Shown: in pieces, positions 43,860-53,099 of the stretch
Position numbering within the stretch: the first letter of the stretch is position 1
Layout of the letters: the number at the start of each line of letters is the position of its first letter
NCBI GenBank assembly: GCA_947450025.1
Contig: CANFTW010000003.1
Coordinates: 1-64,000, forward strand
From: Bacteroidota bacterium
Lineage (GTDB): Bacteria; Bacteroidota; Bacteroidia; B-17B0; Aurantibacillaceae
Direction: 5' to 3'
DNA length: 64,000 bases
The notes under the pieces: generated by a model
What the model was told of the DNA's origin: nothing
The model's database searches: none
The model's input: only the letters and a program-made list of their open reading frames with translations
Made by a program: the position numbers and the translations under genes

Positions 43860-44912
43860 ATGATAGACAATAAAATAGTAGTTGGAATATCTCAAGGAGA
43901 TTTAAATGGCATAGGCTTAGAAATTATTTTAAAAACATTGTCAGACCCTGCTTTATCTGAGATCTGTGTGCCTGTATTATTTAGCTCTCAAAAAACAGTT
44001 TCTTATTTCAGAAAAATGTTGAACCTTGAAGAATTCAACTTTAATCCAATCAGAGATTTCAATCAATTACATACAAAAAAACCAAATGTGTTTATTTGTT
44101 ATGAGGAAGAAGTGACGATTGAATTAGGAAAAGCAACAACATTAAGCGGCAAATACGCCAAACTTTCTTTAGAAGCAGCTACTCAAGCATTATTGGAAAA
44201 ACATATTGATGTTTTAGTAACGGCACCTATTAACAAACATTCTATGAATGAAGCTGGGTTTAATTACCCTGGGCATACAGAATACCTAGGAGAAAAACTA
44301 GGCGGTAAACCTTTAATGCTTTTATGCTCTAACGATTTACGAGTTGCTGTTGTAACTGGACATGTTTCTGTTAAAAACATAGCTCAACATATTACTGTGG
44401 ATAATGTGCTGTCAAAAATAACACAACTACATGCCTCATTAGTAAAAGATTTTGGAATACGTAAGCCTAAAATCGCTGTTTTAGGACTAAATCCGCACGC
44501 AGGAGAAAATGGAGCAATTGGTGATGAAGAAAAAACAATCATCATTCCTGCCATCAATAAAGCCAAGGAATCAATGTTAGTATATGGTCCATATTCAGCC
44601 GATGGTTTTTTTGGAAACAATACACAATCACAATTTGATGGGGTATTAGCCATGTATCATGATCAAGGCTTAATACCATTTAAATCCCTGGCATTTGGTC
44701 ATGGTGTCAATTTTACAGCAGGTTTAAATTTTGTTCGAACTTCACCGGATCATGGAACAGCTTACGAAATTGCAGGAAAACAAATAGCTGATGAGTCATC
44801 ATTTAGAGATGCTCTCTATGCTGCGATTGATATTTACAGAAAACGAGAATTATTAGAAGAAATCTCCGCTAATCCATTAGCCTTTACACCCATTAAAAAA
44901 GAAAGGGGATAA
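43860..44912 (+). CDS. pdxA: 4-hydroxythreonine-4-phosphate dehydrogenase
   Basis: 350 residues. Pyridoxine biosynthesis enzyme: oxidises 4-phosphohydroxy-L-threonine with NAD, giving the amino ketone used by PdxJ. Motifs: IVVGISQGDLNGIGLEIILK (N-terminal), TAPINKHSMNEAG, FNYPGHTEYL (His metal ligand), LGLNPHAGENG, and MYHDQGLIPFK (second His). Third gene of the pepA cluster, and a terminator follows. Confidence 0.95.
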   Translation: MIDNKIVVGISQGDLNGIGLEIILKTLSDPALSEICVPVLFSSQKTVSYFRKMLNLEEFNFNPIRDFNQLHTKKPNVFICYEEEVTIELGKATTLSGKYAKLSLEAATQALLEKHIDVLVTAPINKHSMNEAGFNYPGHTEYLGEKLGGKPLMLLCSNDLRVAVVTGHVSVKNIAQHITVDNVLSKITQLHASLVKDFGIRKPKIAVLGLNPHAGENGAIGDEEKTIIIPAINKAKESMLVYGPYSADGFFGNNTQSQFDGVLAMYHDQGLIPFKSLAFGHGVNFTAGLNFVRTSPDHGTAYEIAGKQIADESSFRDALYAAIDIYRKRELLEEISANPLAFTPIKKERG

Positions 44913-44931
44913 GCAAAAACTTTCTATAAAA

Positions 44932-44963
44932 AAACGCATCAACTTAATTGTTGATGCGTTTTT
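44932..44963 (+). terminator. intrinsic terminator after pdxA
   Basis: AAACGCATCAAC-TTAATT-GTTGATGCGTTT followed by TT: 12 perfect pairs and a U run, 19 bp after the stop. The A run on the other side makes it usable from both strands. Confidence 0.88.
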
Positions 44964-45084
44964 GATTTTACAGATATAGAACATTTTTTACTCTTTAATG
45001 AATTTTCCAATTTTTAGTAGTTTGTTTAATGCCAAAATAGAATAAACCTGGTATTATGCGCTGGGTTTTTCTTTGAAGCTAATA

Positions 45085-45117
45085 CAAAAAACAACGGTCG
45101 AACAAATTTGTCCGACC
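45085..45117 (-). terminator. intrinsic terminator of the exported-protein gene
   Basis: On the minus strand GGTCGGACAAATTTGTTCGACC (45096-45117; one internal mismatch) is followed by GTTGTTTTTTG. It lies 10 bp beyond the stop of the 45128-45700 gene. Between it and the pdxA terminator (44964-45084) nothing else was recognised. Confidence 0.7.
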
Positions 45118-45127
45118 ATTATTTAAT

Positions 45128-45700
45128 TTACAATATGCATTTCGTTAATTCTATTATGTCATCTTGATTTTTCTTTTTAACTTCATTATCGATAAAGTCC
45201 TCTTTACCGTTACTTTCAGTTCTATAGAAACGTATGTTTTTAACTTTAGATTTAAAGAAAGCATCGATTTGATTTTTTGTTACCGGATAACTTACATTCG
45301 TTAAAAAACATTCATAAACTGGCGGAATTCCAATCACTGTTTTTTTAGTTCCTTTTATTTCGTCGGCGGATTTTAGTGTAATCATTTCACCATTTTCTAA
45401 AAGAAACATTAATTGTGCTCCTTTATTAATACTATATGGATCAAAGTTTTGATAGCTTGATAACACATAATCAAAGATAAAATAATAAGCAGTGTCAATT
45501 CGTCTAACGCTAAATTCTCCTGCGGTAAAAAATGTACTAATTACCTTTTCCGGTTTAGTTTGTTTTGTAAATTTATTAGTAAACTTATCCATCTCGTTTA
45601 CTTTATATTTACAATTTTGAGCATTAAAAGATGCTGTTGTTAAAATAGTCAAAGCTACTCCTACTATTAACTTCGTCATTGTTTGTTTTTTGTTTGTCAT
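45128..45700 (-). CDS. exported protein of unknown function, divergent from XRE regulator
   Basis: 190 residues (183 if the second Met is used). The signal peptide is TKLIVGVALTILTTASFNAQ. The mature part is a mixed alpha/beta domain with EKVISTFFTAGEFSVRRIDT, QLMFLLENGEMITLKSADEI and IDAFFKSKVKNIRFYRTESN. It has no recognisable motif beyond a weak resemblance to stress-type exported proteins. It has its own consensus promoter whose -33 lies inside a pair of 14-bp palindromes, so it is probably controlled by the divergent XRE protein. Confidence 0.72.
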   Translation of the reverse strand: MTNKKQTMTKLIVGVALTILTTASFNAQNCKYKVNEMDKFTNKFTKQTKPEKVISTFFTAGEFSVRRIDTAYYFIFDYVLSSYQNFDPYSINKGAQLMFLLENGEMITLKSADEIKGTKKTVIGIPPVYECFLTNVSYPVTKNQIDAFFKSKVKNIRFYRTESNGKEDFIDNEVKKKNQDDIIELTKCIL

Positions 45701-45731
45701 AACTATATTGATTTTATTTAAATATTTAAAA

Positions 45732-45762
45732 CAAATATAAAAAAATAATCGGTTATATGCAA
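45732..45762 (-). promoter_or_regulatory. promoter of the 45128-45700 gene
   Basis: On the minus strand TTG (45760-45762) is followed after 20 nt by TATATTTG (45732-45739), a full -7 match. The -33 lies within the first of the tandem palindromes. The leader is about 25 nt. Confidence 0.7.
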
Positions 45763-45778
45763 CCGATTATATGTAATC
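45751..45778. promoter_or_regulatory. two abutting 14-bp palindromic operator candidates
   Basis: GGTTATATGCAACC (45751-45764) is followed without a gap by GATTATATGTAATC (45765-45778). Both fit GRTTATATGYAAYC and each is an imperfect palindrome. An overlapping perfect inverted repeat, ATAATCGGTT-ATATGC-AACCGATTAT, covers 45745-45770. The site covers the -33 of the leftward promoter and lies 34 bp before the rightward XRE start. It suits a dimeric XRE repressor. Confidence 0.65.
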
Positions 45779-45812
45779 ACTTTATTCTATCAGATTGAAG
45801 GTATTTTTAAGA

Positions 45813-46070
45813 ATGATTACTAAGAATGTTAAAAAGAAAATGCCTGATGAAGTGATTAAGCTTGGCACTAGAATTTCTGAAATAATCAAAGAGAAAAAAT
45901 ACAAAACAAGAGAAGTTGCACATGATGCAGATATGGACGTTGAAAATTTACGAAAGTACATTAAAGGCAGACAAGAAATGCGCGTAACAACCTTAATCAA
46001 AATTGCAAAATCTCTTGATGTTACTATGGACGAACTTTTTACTTTCCTTAAATCAAAAAAAAGAAAATAA
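45813..46070 (+). CDS. XRE-type helix-turn-helix regulator 1
   Basis: 85 residues from the ATG at 45813; the ORF track starts at a TTG six codons upstream. The HTH_3 domain fills residues about 17-75: GTRISEIIKEKKYKTREVAH, then recognition helix region DMDVENLRKYIKGRQEMRVT and LIKIAKSLDVTMDELFTF. It has no ligand or peptidase domain, as in phage-like or antitoxin-like repressors. It is 43 bp from the exported-protein -7 side, and its likely binding site is the tandem palindrome upstream. Confidence 0.85.
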   Translation: MITKNVKKKMPDEVIKLGTRISEIIKEKKYKTREVAHDADMDVENLRKYIKGRQEMRVTTLIKIAKSLDVTMDELFTFLKSKKRK

Positions 46071-46160
46071 CTAATTTCTTCTATTAATTTTACTGTTAAA
46101 TTAGTCCTTAAAAATGGTTAAAAAACAATCTTATTTTCTTATCGGCACATATTGGTATTA

Positions 46161-46430
46161 ATGAAAAAGAAAAATCAGGTCAACACTTTTTTGCAACAAA
46201 TAGGCGATAACATTCGTAAAGAGCGAATAAAAAAAGGCTACACGCTTGCTGGCTTAGGAGAAGATATTGGCTTAGATAAATCTAACATGAATAAAATAGA
46301 ACAGGGTAAAAATATTACTCTAATAACCTTATTAAAAATTGCCGCTTTTTTAGAAATTCATCCAACAAAATTATTTTCTCAAACATCGGAAGTCACTATC
46401 CAAGATGTTGAGAATTATAATTCGCAATAA
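46161..46430 (+). CDS. XRE-type helix-turn-helix regulator 2
   Basis: 89 residues from the ATG at 46161, preceded by a TTG start in the track that is less likely. HTH_3 core: GDNIRKERIKKGYTLAGLGE, IGLDKSNMNKIEQGKNITLI and LLKIAAFLEIHPTKLFSQ. It resembles the SinR/anti-phage style XRE domain more than regulator 1 does, so the two are not recent duplicates. It is 90 bp downstream of regulator 1 on the same strand and converges on peptidase T with 1 bp between stops. Confidence 0.85.
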   Translation: MKKKNQVNTFLQQIGDNIRKERIKKGYTLAGLGEDIGLDKSNMNKIEQGKNITLITLLKIAAFLEIHPTKLFSQTSEVTIQDVENYNSQ

Positions 46431-46431
46431 T

Positions 46432-47685
46432 CTATTTACTTTTCTCTTCCCAAATTGCCACTAAATGCACAATGGTTTGTGTAGCCTTTTCCATGTCTTG
46501 AACACTTACCCACTCTAACTTACTATGAAAAGCATGTTCTCCAGCATAGATATTAGGACAAGGTAAGCCCATAAATGACAAACGTGATCCATCTGTTCCT
46601 CCTCGGATACTTGACAAAACAGGCTTTACACCTGTTCTACCGATTGCTTCTAGGGCATAATCCACAACAAAATAGCAAGTATCCAACATATCTTTCATAT
46701 TACGATATTGTTCTGATACTTTAAATTCATAACTCGATTTTTTGTAATTTGATAAAACCGATTTGGTGATTTCTTCTAATTCATTTTCCAGAGCCTTTAA
46801 TGTAGGAGTATCAAATGCACGAATAATAAATTTTATTTCTACTTGTTCCAAACCTCCATTGATAGCAACTGGGTGCATAAAAGGTTGTTTCTTCTCAGTT
46901 GTTTCAGGTGTTTTATCTTTTGGAATGCGATTAATAATTTCAGCAGCTATTTTAATAGAATGCTCCATTTTATTTTTTGCAAATCCAGGATGAGTTGGTA
47001 TTCCATGAATTGTAATGGTAACGCCATCAGCACTAAAGGTTTCATTTTCGATATGCCCTAATGATTCGCCATCCATGGTATAGCCATATTTCGCTGCGAG
47101 TTTTTCGATATTGACCTTATCTGTCCCTCTTCCAATTTCTTCATCTGGTGTAAACAAAATTCTAATAGCACCGTGTTTTACTTCGGGATGTTGAATGAGA
47201 TAGTTAACCGCATCCATAATCTCTGCAATACCAGATTTATTGTCGGCACCCAATAATGTTGTTCCATCAGTCGTGACAATATCATTACCAATTTGTGCTG
47301 CTAAATCAGGATGTTCAGCAAATTTGATAATTTGATTTTTATCATTTGGTAATACAATATCCTTTCCATCATACTTTGTATGAATCATAGGATTAACATT
47401 TTCGCCGCTACAATCTGGAGAAGTATCCATATGTGAACAAAAACAAATAACAGGAACTTCCTTAGATGTGTTAGAAGGCAATGTTGCATAAACGTAACCG
47501 TGTTCATCTAACTCTGCATCTTTGATTCCCATTAATTTTAACTCCTCAACTAATAATTTCCCTAAGTTCTTTTGCTTCATGGTACTAGGGCAAGTTGTTG
47601 AATTTGGATCTGACTGTGTGTCAATTTTTGCGTAACGTATAAAACGCTCAGTAACTGTATGTTTGTATGTTGTAAAGTCCATCAT
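46432..47685 (-). CDS. pepT: peptidase T (M20 tripeptidase)
   Basis: 417 residues, usual for PepT (about 410). It releases the N-terminal residue from tripeptides. Visible: start FTTYKHTVTERFIRYAKIDTQ, SHMDTSPD (zinc ligand His and Asp), GADNKSGIAEIMDAV (bridging Asp), FTPDEEIGRG (catalytic and zinc Glu), YTMDGESLG, and SIRGGTDGSRLSFMGLPCPN. First residues MMD leave two start choices one codon apart. It is 48 bp downstream of the DPP-IV gene on the same strand. Confidence 0.95.
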   Translation of the reverse strand: MMDFTTYKHTVTERFIRYAKIDTQSDPNSTTCPSTMKQKNLGKLLVEELKLMGIKDAELDEHGYVYATLPSNTSKEVPVICFCSHMDTSPDCSGENVNPMIHTKYDGKDIVLPNDKNQIIKFAEHPDLAAQIGNDIVTTDGTTLLGADNKSGIAEIMDAVNYLIQHPEVKHGAIRILFTPDEEIGRGTDKVNIEKLAAKYGYTMDGESLGHIENETFSADGVTITIHGIPTHPGFAKNKMEHSIKIAAEIINRIPKDKTPETTEKKQPFMHPVAINGGLEQVEIKFIIRAFDTPTLKALENELEEITKSVLSNYKKSSYEFKVSEQYRNMKDMLDTCYFVVDYALEAIGRTGVKPVLSSIRGGTDGSRLSFMGLPCPNIYAGEHAFHSKLEWVSVQDMEKATQTIVHLVAIWEEKSK

Positions 47686-47733
47686 GGAAATTTAAAAGTT
47701 AAGTTTAATCAGTCTTTTGTCTTTAATCTCTTT

Positions 47734-49878
47734 CTATAAATTATCAATAAAGTAATTCGTTATTTTTTCCATCAAATGCGCTCTATCTTTTCCTAAGACA
47801 TTGTGCTCGTGACCTGGATATAAATAGTAATCTAATTGAATGCCTTTGTCAACAGCTTTCTTTTGATACATGACACTGTGTTGCCAAACAACCACAGGAT
47901 CTTGTGCACCATGAATCATTAATAATTTGCCTTTCAATTTATCAACGTAGTTCAATAAATTATTTTTGTCATACCCTTCTTTATTATCTTGAGGTGAGTC
48001 CATATAACGTTCTGTGTACATAATCTCATAATAAGTCCAGTCAATAACTGGCCCGCCTGCTGCTCCAACTTTAAATGTTCCTGGAGAACGCGTCATTAAG
48101 GTGGTTGTCATAAAGCCACCAAAACTCCAACCATGAACACCAATTCTGTTTGCATCCACATATGGTAATGATTTTAAATACTCCACGCCTTTCAATTGGT
48201 CTTCCATTTCTTTAGTTCCTAATTGGCGGTGCGTCGCTTGCTCAAAAGCCTTTCCTCTGTATGAAGTGCCTCTTCCATCTAATGTAAATACTATAAATCC
48301 TTTTTCTGCCATGTATTGGTACCATAATTCTCCACCTGCCATCCAAGTATTAGTTACCATTTGTGAATGTGGCCCATTGTATAAATAGACTAATACAGGA
48401 TATTTTTTGGTTGAATCAAAATTAACTGGTTTAAATAAACGGCAATATAAATCTGTGCCTTCAGAATTTTTAATCGTAAATAAATTCCAACTACCTGTTT
48501 TATATTCTTTAATGGGATTGTCTGCTTTATAGATCAAACTAGACTTTTTTGTATTTGTATTAATCACATAATAGTCGCGTGGGGTAGTTGTATTAGAAAA
48601 GTTATCAATCACATAATTACCTTTTTCATCTAACACGCATGTATGATATCCATTTCCACTAGTAATTCGTTTTATTTCTCCGCTTTTTAAATGAACACTA
48701 TAAAAATCTTGATTGACTGGACTTTGATCATTGCCATGGAAAAATAAACGTTCTCCTTTTTCATCAAAGCCATTTTCTGCTTTTACTTCCCAATTACCTT
48801 TAGTTAACTGTTTGATTAATTTACCACTGATATCATATAAGTAAAAATGAGTAAACCCATCTTTGCGGCTCTGCCAAATAAACTGAGAAGGATTATTTTT
48901 TACAAACAACATGGGATGTAAAGGCTCAGTGTATTTGTCATCGTGCTCTTCAAATAATGTACGAACAAAAGTTCCAGTTGCTGCATCATATTCATTTAAC
49001 TTCATATCGTTTTGGGTACGACTTAATACCGCAATATAAATATGCTTTTCATCAGGACTCCAAGCAACGTTGGTTAAATACTGCTCTCTATCACCTTCTG
49101 TCTTTACATAAATTGTTTTATTAGATTTTATATCATAAACCCCAAGTGTCACATAATGACTTTTATTACCAGCCATTGGATATTTAATGTTTACATTTTT
49201 TGCAGGGCGTGTTGTCCAATCTATAATCGGATAATCCGTTACATCACTTTGATCCATTCTGTAAAAGGCTAAATAATTTCCTTTCGGGCTCCAAAATGTT
49301 CCTCCATTAATTCCAAACTCATTTTGATGAACATTTTTTCCTGTGTAAACTATCTCATAGGAGCCGTCGGCCGTTACCTGAACTTCTTTACCATCCTTTA
49401 GCACATATAAATTATTGTTTTTACAATACGTTTGAGCTCCTGTCACTGGATCTTTTTCAAAAGCTTCTAGACTAACATCATCCGCTTTTTTATCACTATC
49501 AATAATTGTTTTTTTATCGATGTCATAAATTAATTCACCTTTTTTATTTGAAAAATAAAACTGGCTTAAGTTTTTCCAAGAAATATTTGTCAAACTTACT
49601 AAGGTGTCTTTATTTAAGGATTTTAGTTTAGTATTCAATTCTTGCAAAGACATTAACTTCGCAACATTCCCATTCTTTTTATCTCCAACATAAATCACGT
49701 CATTATTGATATAAGAAAATTGGTCGTGATTAGGAATAAATCCTAAAGACTGTAATCGTTTAGGGGCTAAACTCGTACGGCCTTTTAATACTGCCTCTTG
49801 TATTGTTAACAGTTTGTCTTGAGCAAAGGCCGTGCTTGCAATTATGAAAGCACTAATAATTAAAATTTGTTTTCTCAT
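47734..49878 (-). CDS. dipeptidyl-peptidase IV-type S9 serine peptidase
   Basis: 714 residues. Signal peptide MRKQILIISAFIIASTAFAQ, so exported to the periplasm or beyond. An N-terminal eight-bladed beta-propeller (DPPIV_N; about 80-430) with VAWSPDEKHIYIAVLSRTQN leads to the alpha/beta hydrolase domain: VHGWSFGGFMT with Ser585, IHGAQDPVV with Asp and YPGHEHNV with His. It should remove X-Pro or X-Ala dipeptides. The ATG begins 1 bp after the M1 peptidase stop, so both are translated from one transcript. Confidence 0.94.
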   Translation of the reverse strand: MRKQILIISAFIIASTAFAQDKLLTIQEAVLKGRTSLAPKRLQSLGFIPNHDQFSYINNDVIYVGDKKNGNVAKLMSLQELNTKLKSLNKDTLVSLTNISWKNLSQFYFSNKKGELIYDIDKKTIIDSDKKADDVSLEAFEKDPVTGAQTYCKNNNLYVLKDGKEVQVTADGSYEIVYTGKNVHQNEFGINGGTFWSPKGNYLAFYRMDQSDVTDYPIIDWTTRPAKNVNIKYPMAGNKSHYVTLGVYDIKSNKTIYVKTEGDREQYLTNVAWSPDEKHIYIAVLSRTQNDMKLNEYDAATGTFVRTLFEEHDDKYTEPLHPMLFVKNNPSQFIWQSRKDGFTHFYLYDISGKLIKQLTKGNWEVKAENGFDEKGERLFFHGNDQSPVNQDFYSVHLKSGEIKRITSGNGYHTCVLDEKGNYVIDNFSNTTTPRDYYVINTNTKKSSLIYKADNPIKEYKTGSWNLFTIKNSEGTDLYCRLFKPVNFDSTKKYPVLVYLYNGPHSQMVTNTWMAGGELWYQYMAEKGFIVFTLDGRGTSYRGKAFEQATHRQLGTKEMEDQLKGVEYLKSLPYVDANRIGVHGWSFGGFMTTTLMTRSPGTFKVGAAGGPVIDWTYYEIMYTERYMDSPQDNKEGYDKNNLLNYVDKLKGKLLMIHGAQDPVVVWQHSVMYQKKAVDKGIQLDYYLYPGHEHNVLGKDRAHLMEKITNYFIDNL

Positions 49879-49879
49879 G

Positions 49880-52576
49880 TTATTTTTTAATAGAATTGTA
49901 TAAATCTAAAATTTGTTTTTTAGTGTCAGAAACTGTTTTCAATTCTTCTGTCATTTTAGTGACATCTCCAACTGAAGCATCTGTTTTAGCTTTTTCGATT
50001 TTTGCTTTCAATTTATCTTCTTTGTCTTGCCATACATTCACAAGGTTATCTTTCATGACTTTTTGAGCTGCAAACTTAACATACTTGTTGTCGCTTGCTC
50101 CCATTTTAGCTAATTCTTGGGCACCATCAATAGCAGTCTCTGGTTTTGTACATCGTTTTAAAAATTTACCATAAAGATTTCCATAAGCCATTAATTCAAA
50201 TCCACTAAATTGTTTTTTAACTTTTTTGAAGTAGGCATGATTTTCATCTGTACCATGTTTGGCATATAAATCTGCAATAGAGTATATAATTTCTTTCGAC
50301 GTTTCATTTTCTAGAGCAACTGCCTTTTTCATTGCTAAATCAGGGTTGTTTTTAGCAATCGCATCAAAACCCTCAGAAACAATAGCATACGATTGTTCAT
50401 TTAAGGCTTTTTCATATAAAGCATTTAAATCCTCTCCTTTATAATTTGTTGCTAAAGCCTTAATTGCTGAAGCCCTTACTTTAGTGTTAACATCCTTTTC
50501 TGAAATAGACATAAACAATGGTTTAAGGTCGGCCTCTTTATCTTTTGCAATTTCACTTAACGCATTAATAGCATCCGATCTAAATTTTCTCCATGGATCA
50601 TTTTGTGCAATGGATTTCATAAGCTCAACGATTACTTTATCATCCATGTGTTCTTTAAAATAATCAATAGCTTCGTCTCTATCTCCCCATAACGGCGCAT
50701 TTTTATATTGAAAAATTAACTCATCTTTAGTTTTTTCAAATGTTGTTTTAGCTAATAATTGGCGTTCTGCATCAAAGTTCACTAAATCAGGGTTAACTGC
50801 TACATCAAACGTATACGTGTTTTTTACATCATCAATCCAAATACGGTTGCGTTCCTTTTTTCCATTTGCATAAATATCAATATACACCGGTAATTTATAC
50901 AATGGCGACACTTTAAAATCTTGTTGTTGTGTAATATCTATTTTTAATTTTTTAGTATTAGGGTCATACGATTTTTTAATAGCTAATTCCGGATGCCCTT
51001 TTGCATAATACCATTCGTTAAAGAACCAATTTAAATCTTCACCTGTCACTTCTTCAAAAGCTAAACGTAAATCATGAGCCTCAGCCGTTTTAAATTTATT
51101 TTTTTCTAAGTATACTTTTAAAGAGGCAAAAAAAGCATCATCACCAACGTATTTGCGTAACATGTGCAATATTTGTCCGCCCTTATTATAACTAAACGCG
51201 TCGAACATATCTTCGCGTTCTTCATAATCAAAGCGCACTAAATCTACTTGTTTTTGACCTGATTGCGCAAAATATCCAAATCGCGAGCCTGCATGATGAT
51301 CATCAGCAGCATCTCTACCATACTCATATTCTTCCCATAAATATTCGCCATAGGTAGCAAAAGATTCATTTAAAGTTAAGTTACTCCAACTTTCGCAACT
51401 TGCTAAATCGCCAAACCATTGATGAAATAATTCGTGTGCAATTGTACTTTCGCCTTTAGCACCATCAATAATTTCTCTGGTTGTTTGATAACAAACAAAA
51501 TCGCCATGTAAAGTAGCAGTTGTGTTTTCCATAGCGCCACTAACATAATCTCTCGCCACAATTTGTGCATATTTTTGCCATGGATAAGCAACACCTAAGC
51601 GAGTAGAATAAAATTCAATCATTTTCTTAGTTTTTCCGAAAATTGCTTTAGCGTGTGGTTCAAATTCTTTCTCTACATAATACGATATCTCTTTCCCGTT
51701 CCAGGGCTCATCTGTTACCTTTTTAAATTCTCCTACACCCATCATTACTAAATACGGTGCATGAGGTAAATCCATTACCCAATGATCGGTACGAGTACCG
51801 TCTGCATTTTTTTTAGAGTCTGTTAACAAACCATTAGACAAAGTTGTGTATTTATCATCTACAGTCATATAGATTTCATTGGTCATTTTCTCAGTTGGAT
51901 TATCAATAGTTGGGAACCACGCAGAGTTTGATTGAGTTTCGCCCTGGGTCCATATTTGAGGCATTTTATCAGGGTCAGCACCTGTTGGATTAATAAAATA
52001 TAATCCTTTATCATCACTAATTGCAGAACTGCCGCCAGACTTTAATTCGTTGGGCTTAGAAACGTATTCAATAGTCACATAATAGATATCTTTAGCTGTA
52101 TATTCTTTGCCTAAATTAATTTTAAGAGAATCATTCTCGTATTTAAAAGTCACTGGTTTCTCCACAAATACCTCTTCTGTTACCACTGATTTAACTCGAG
52201 TTTTAACATTGACTTCTTTTACTTGTTTCTCAGCTAATGTGATGGATTTAATATCCATCCCGCGCGCATTTAAATACAACATGTTTGTTGGATAGAAATA
52301 GGGTTTTACTTGCAATTCAGCTTTTCCCATTAAATACGATTTTTGCCAATCAAAACTTACCCATAATTTTGTATGGATAATATCGCTGCTTTTTGTATTC
52401 GCTGCTTGATATATTTTCTTTTTAGGAGGTTCTTCTGCTAATACTTTAATCGTATCCAAATCAATAGCTGGTTCGGCGATTGAACTAGTAGAATTTGTTT
52501 TAGTTTTTTTAGAAGTTGAACAAGCGACAATAAAGCCAAAAATAGCTGCAGTATAAATAAAATGTTTATAGTTCAT
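49880..52576 (-). CDS. M1-family zinc aminopeptidase, lipoprotein
   Basis: 898 residues from the ATG at 52576. The upstream in-frame start at 52606 lacks a leader. MNYKHFIYTAAIFGFIVAC is a lipoprotein signal (IVAC). M1 features: GAMENTTAT exopeptidase (GAMEN) motif, HELFHQW with His381, Glu382 and His385, the downstream NESFATYGEYLWE glutamate, and a transition-state Tyr in FSYNKGGQI. The C-terminal 350 residues are alpha-helical HEAT-like repeats, as in ERAP-type members. It likely digests peptides on the outside of the outer membrane or in the periplasm together with DPP-IV. Confidence 0.93.
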   Translation of the reverse strand: MNYKHFIYTAAIFGFIVACSTSKKTKTNSTSSIAEPAIDLDTIKVLAEEPPKKKIYQAANTKSSDIIHTKLWVSFDWQKSYLMGKAELQVKPYFYPTNMLYLNARGMDIKSITLAEKQVKEVNVKTRVKSVVTEEVFVEKPVTFKYENDSLKINLGKEYTAKDIYYVTIEYVSKPNELKSGGSSAISDDKGLYFINPTGADPDKMPQIWTQGETQSNSAWFPTIDNPTEKMTNEIYMTVDDKYTTLSNGLLTDSKKNADGTRTDHWVMDLPHAPYLVMMGVGEFKKVTDEPWNGKEISYYVEKEFEPHAKAIFGKTKKMIEFYSTRLGVAYPWQKYAQIVARDYVSGAMENTTATLHGDFVCYQTTREIIDGAKGESTIAHELFHQWFGDLASCESWSNLTLNESFATYGEYLWEEYEYGRDAADDHHAGSRFGYFAQSGQKQVDLVRFDYEEREDMFDAFSYNKGGQILHMLRKYVGDDAFFASLKVYLEKNKFKTAEAHDLRLAFEEVTGEDLNWFFNEWYYAKGHPELAIKKSYDPNTKKLKIDITQQQDFKVSPLYKLPVYIDIYANGKKERNRIWIDDVKNTYTFDVAVNPDLVNFDAERQLLAKTTFEKTKDELIFQYKNAPLWGDRDEAIDYFKEHMDDKVIVELMKSIAQNDPWRKFRSDAINALSEIAKDKEADLKPLFMSISEKDVNTKVRASAIKALATNYKGEDLNALYEKALNEQSYAIVSEGFDAIAKNNPDLAMKKAVALENETSKEIIYSIADLYAKHGTDENHAYFKKVKKQFSGFELMAYGNLYGKFLKRCTKPETAIDGAQELAKMGASDNKYVKFAAQKVMKDNLVNVWQDKEDKLKAKIEKAKTDASVGDVTKMTEELKTVSDTKKQILDLYNSIKK

Positions 52577-52729
52577 AGGTAATACGTTTGGATAGTAAAA
52601 ATGCAATTAATTTACTGATTTACAAAAAAACAAAGACCATAGTATATAAGCGGTTTAGGTTAATGATTGATGGGTTTTACTGTGTTATTTTTATGCTGAA
52701 TTTATTTATGAGGTTTGTGGTTAAATCCT

Positions 52730-52737
52730 TACATTTG
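52730..52737 (+). promoter_or_regulatory. candidate -7 element of panD
   Basis: TACATTTG fits TAnnTTTG exactly and ends 4 nt before ATGATG. No good TTG is found at the expected -33 distance. Initiation about 6 nt downstream would give an essentially leaderless panD mRNA. Confidence 0.45.
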
Positions 52738-52744
52738 CGGCATG

Positions 52745-53095
52745 ATGCAAATTCAAGTGATGAAATCTAAATTGCATTGTGTCACTGTAACACAAGCTGA
52801 ATTAGATTATATAGGCAGTATTACCATTGATGAAGATTTAATGGATGCCGCTAATTTTATTGAGAATGAACAAGTTCATATTTTAAATAAGAATAATGGT
52901 CAGCGTTTTATAACTTATGTAATTAAAGGCGAACGAGGAAGTGGAGTGATTTGTTTAAACGGCCCAGCTGCTAAATTAGTAAGTTTAGGAGATGTCGTGA
53001 TTGTTATTTCCTATGCCACATTGGAGTTTGAAACGGCAAAAACCTTTAAACCATGGGTTGTTTTTCCTGATACCAAAACTAATCATTTAAAATAA
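52745..53095 (+). CDS. panD: aspartate 1-decarboxylase, pyruvoyl type
   Basis: 116 residues from the second of two adjacent ATGs. With this start residues align one-for-one with E. coli PanD: the self-cleavage site falls at Gly24-Ser25 (YIGSITID), where Ser25 becomes the pyruvoyl group. Other motifs: Lys9 in [17 protein letters not shown] with catalytic Tyr region, and [20 protein letters not shown]. It makes beta-alanine for pantothenate and CoA synthesis. First gene of an operon with a UPF0104-type membrane protein and heptose-phosphate adenylyltransferase. Confidence 0.95.
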   Translation: MQIQVMKSKLHCVTVTQAELDYIGSITIDEDLMDAANFIENEQVHILNKNNGQRFITYVIKGERGSGVICLNGPAAKLVSLGDVVIVISYATLEFETAKTFKPWVVFPDTKTNHLK

Positions 53096-53099
53096 ATTT

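Noticed and set aside
45782-46000. 72-codon minus ORF antisense to XRE regulator 1
   Set aside because: The plus-strand HTH domain is unambiguous.
46070-46105. Inverted repeat ACTAATTT/AAATTAGT between the two XRE genes
   Set aside because: 20-bp loop and no T run; too AT-rich to call a terminator or operator.
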